Below, in pieces: positions 5,500 through 6,248 of a stretch of 6,248 nt of DNA. The stretch lies in the NCBI GenBank assembly GCA_016764335.1, contig JAESSB010000001.1, positions 1,067-7,314 of the forward strand, read 5' to 3'. Numbering within the stretch: the stretch's first letter is position 1; every line of letters begins with the position of its first letter. The notes beneath the pieces are model-generated. The model ran no database searches. It saw only the letters and a program-made list of their open reading frames with translations, and was not told the DNA's origin. The DNA is from Magnetovibrio sp. (GTDB taxonomy: Bacteria; Pseudomonadota; Alphaproteobacteria; Rhodospirillales; Magnetovibrionaceae). The position numbers and the translations under genes were made by a program.

Positions 5500-5832
5500 C
5501 GACTTTAAACTTGATCGCAATGGGTCAATTAGACCTTAAAAAAACAATGTTATATCAATAGCTTGTGGAATATTGTTATTTTAGTGCAATTTACAATCCA
5601 TAGGCATTCGCCGTATTATAGCTTAAATATATTTTATGATCTCTTAAATGCATTAATTCTACATTTGCTCTGCTCGAAACAACAATCAATGAAACCAATA
5701 CTTTAAGACTTACATATCGTGTTTAGCGATCAAGGGAAAAATAGGGTCTCAAATAGCCCTGATTCCCGCGCTGGTGCTGTCCCGTATACAGTTCGTTTGC
5801 CGAATGATATCATCCCAACACATCTAATAAGA
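5500..5832. other. Intergenic region between convergent genes
   Basis: This AT-rich spacer lies between the ends of the DUF971 gene and the ubiH-type gene, so terminators are expected in both directions. For the plus strand the best candidate is weak: CAATA-N10-TATTG (5556-5575), then TTATTTT. A hairpin GGTC-AATTA-GACC (5523-5535) is followed by A residues instead of T, so it is a poor terminator on either strand. No gene is seen. Confidence 0.5.
5739..5767 (-). terminator. Candidate terminator of ubiH-type gene
   Basis: On the minus strand AGGG-N10-CCCT is followed directly by ATTTTT, about 70 nt past the stop codon. The inner stem is only four base pairs plus a possible wobble. An outer GGGAA/TTCCC pairing (5734-5738 with 5763-5767) could extend it but would tie up the T tract. 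The call is tentative. Confidence 0.35.
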
Positions 5833-6248
5833 CTATAGGGGCTCGCCACGCATCAATTTAGGCAGGTCACCAACAGTGCCCATGGCGTGACGCATAAAGA
5901 ATTTTTTTAAGAACGGCAACTGGTTGACCGCCGCCATGCCCAGATCGCGAGCCACCATCAAGGGCTCAATATCATTGGAAAACAGTTTTACCAGAACATC
6001 CGTAACGCCCAGCATTAAATCGTTATCGAAACGTCTCCACTTTTCGTATTTTTCTAAGACTGAGGCGCTGCCAATATCTTGCCCACTTTGGTGCGCCTCA
6101 TACAAAACCTCGACCAACGCCGCCACATCGCGCAGCCCCATGTTGAGGCCTTGGCCGGCGATCGGGTGCATGCCGTGAGCACTGTCACCCACCAACACCA
6201 AACGCTCGGCTCGGTACGTTTCTGCATACTGCAAGGATAAGGGATAGG
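5833..6248 (-). CDS. UbiH/UbiF-type FAD-dependent ubiquinone-biosynthesis hydroxylase, C-terminal part
   Basis: The last 137 residues of a class A flavoprotein monooxygenase are in view; the gene starts beyond the right edge. The hallmark GDSAHGMHPIAGQGLNMGLRD, which contacts the FAD ribityl chain and pyrophosphate, is intact and is preceded by YPLSLQYAETYRAERLVLV. This pattern fits UbiH/UbiF/Coq6-type enzymes, which use FAD, NAD(P)H and oxygen to hydroxylate the benzoquinone ring in ubiquinone synthesis, usually at the inner membrane surface. The C-terminal part (MLGVTDVLVKLFSND...LGMAAVNQLPFLKKFFMRHAMG) is also typical. The stop is TAG at 5833-5835. It is transcribed toward the plus-strand operon. 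Which ring position it hydroxylates cannot be told from this part. Confidence 0.92.
   Translation of the reverse strand, partial: YPLSLQYAETYRAERLVLVGDSAHGMHPIAGQGLNMGLRDVAALVEVLYEAHQSGQDIGSASVLEKYEKWRRFDNDLMLGVTDVLVKLFSNDIEPLMVARDLGMAAVNQLPFLKKFFMRHAMGTVGDLPKLMRGEPL

Noticed and set aside
5523..5545. Hairpin with A run after the DUF971 gene as a terminator
   Set aside because: On the plus strand the stem is followed by A residues, and on the minus strand the T run comes before the stem, so it fits a rho-independent terminator in neither direction.
1..6248. CRISPR array, toxin-antitoxin pair, retron or other defence module
   Set aside because: No regularly spaced direct repeats, no reverse transcriptase, nuclease or small toxin/antitoxin pair was seen on either strand.

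Overview
The window looks like the chromosome of an alphaproteobacterium, probably Rhodospirillales-like with moderate GC. The evidence is the gene set on the right: a thioredoxin-fold/TPR protein, a LON-domain protein, a Trm112-like protein, a DUF971 protein and a UbiH-type hydroxylase. GANTC (CcrM-type) sites also occur in it. This assignment is inferred from family resemblance and local gene order only; no search was run.

Layout. Positions 1-945 hold the 5' part of an IS481-family element on the minus strand. Its transposase is dead: it has a frameshift, a 79-nt multi-hairpin insertion and a nonsense codon before the third catalytic residue. Positions 950-1753 hold a complete but decayed IS5-family element (IS427-like) on the plus strand. 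It sits inside a CCTAGG hexamer that abuts the IS481 end. Positions 1754-2226 are non-coding, with a tight cluster of GANTC sites and an inverted, broken copy of the 5' half of tRNA-Gly. The intact tRNA-Gly(GCC) lies at 2227-2301 on the minus strand, with a recognisable stable-RNA promoter and an AT-rich terminator candidate. A small DUF1272 cysteine-rich protein with its own promoter follows at 2684-2923.

From 3215 to 5499 four plus-strand genes form a likely operon: a CnoX-like thioredoxin/TPR protein without active-site cysteines, a stand-alone LON substrate-binding-domain protein, a Trm112/UPF0434 protein and a DUF971 protein. The last two overlap by ATGA. A convergent ubiH-type FAD monooxygenase (ubiquinone synthesis) enters from the right edge and ends at 5833. 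The operon reads as housekeeping protein quality control and cofactor or methyltransferase support. This is an inference from the families; no joint role is shown by the sequence.

I see no clear evidence of a new defence or mobile system. The points most worth a second look are the multi-hairpin insert inside the transposase, the GANTC cluster, the nested IS target site, the inverted tRNA-Gly fragment and the thioredoxin lacking both cysteines.
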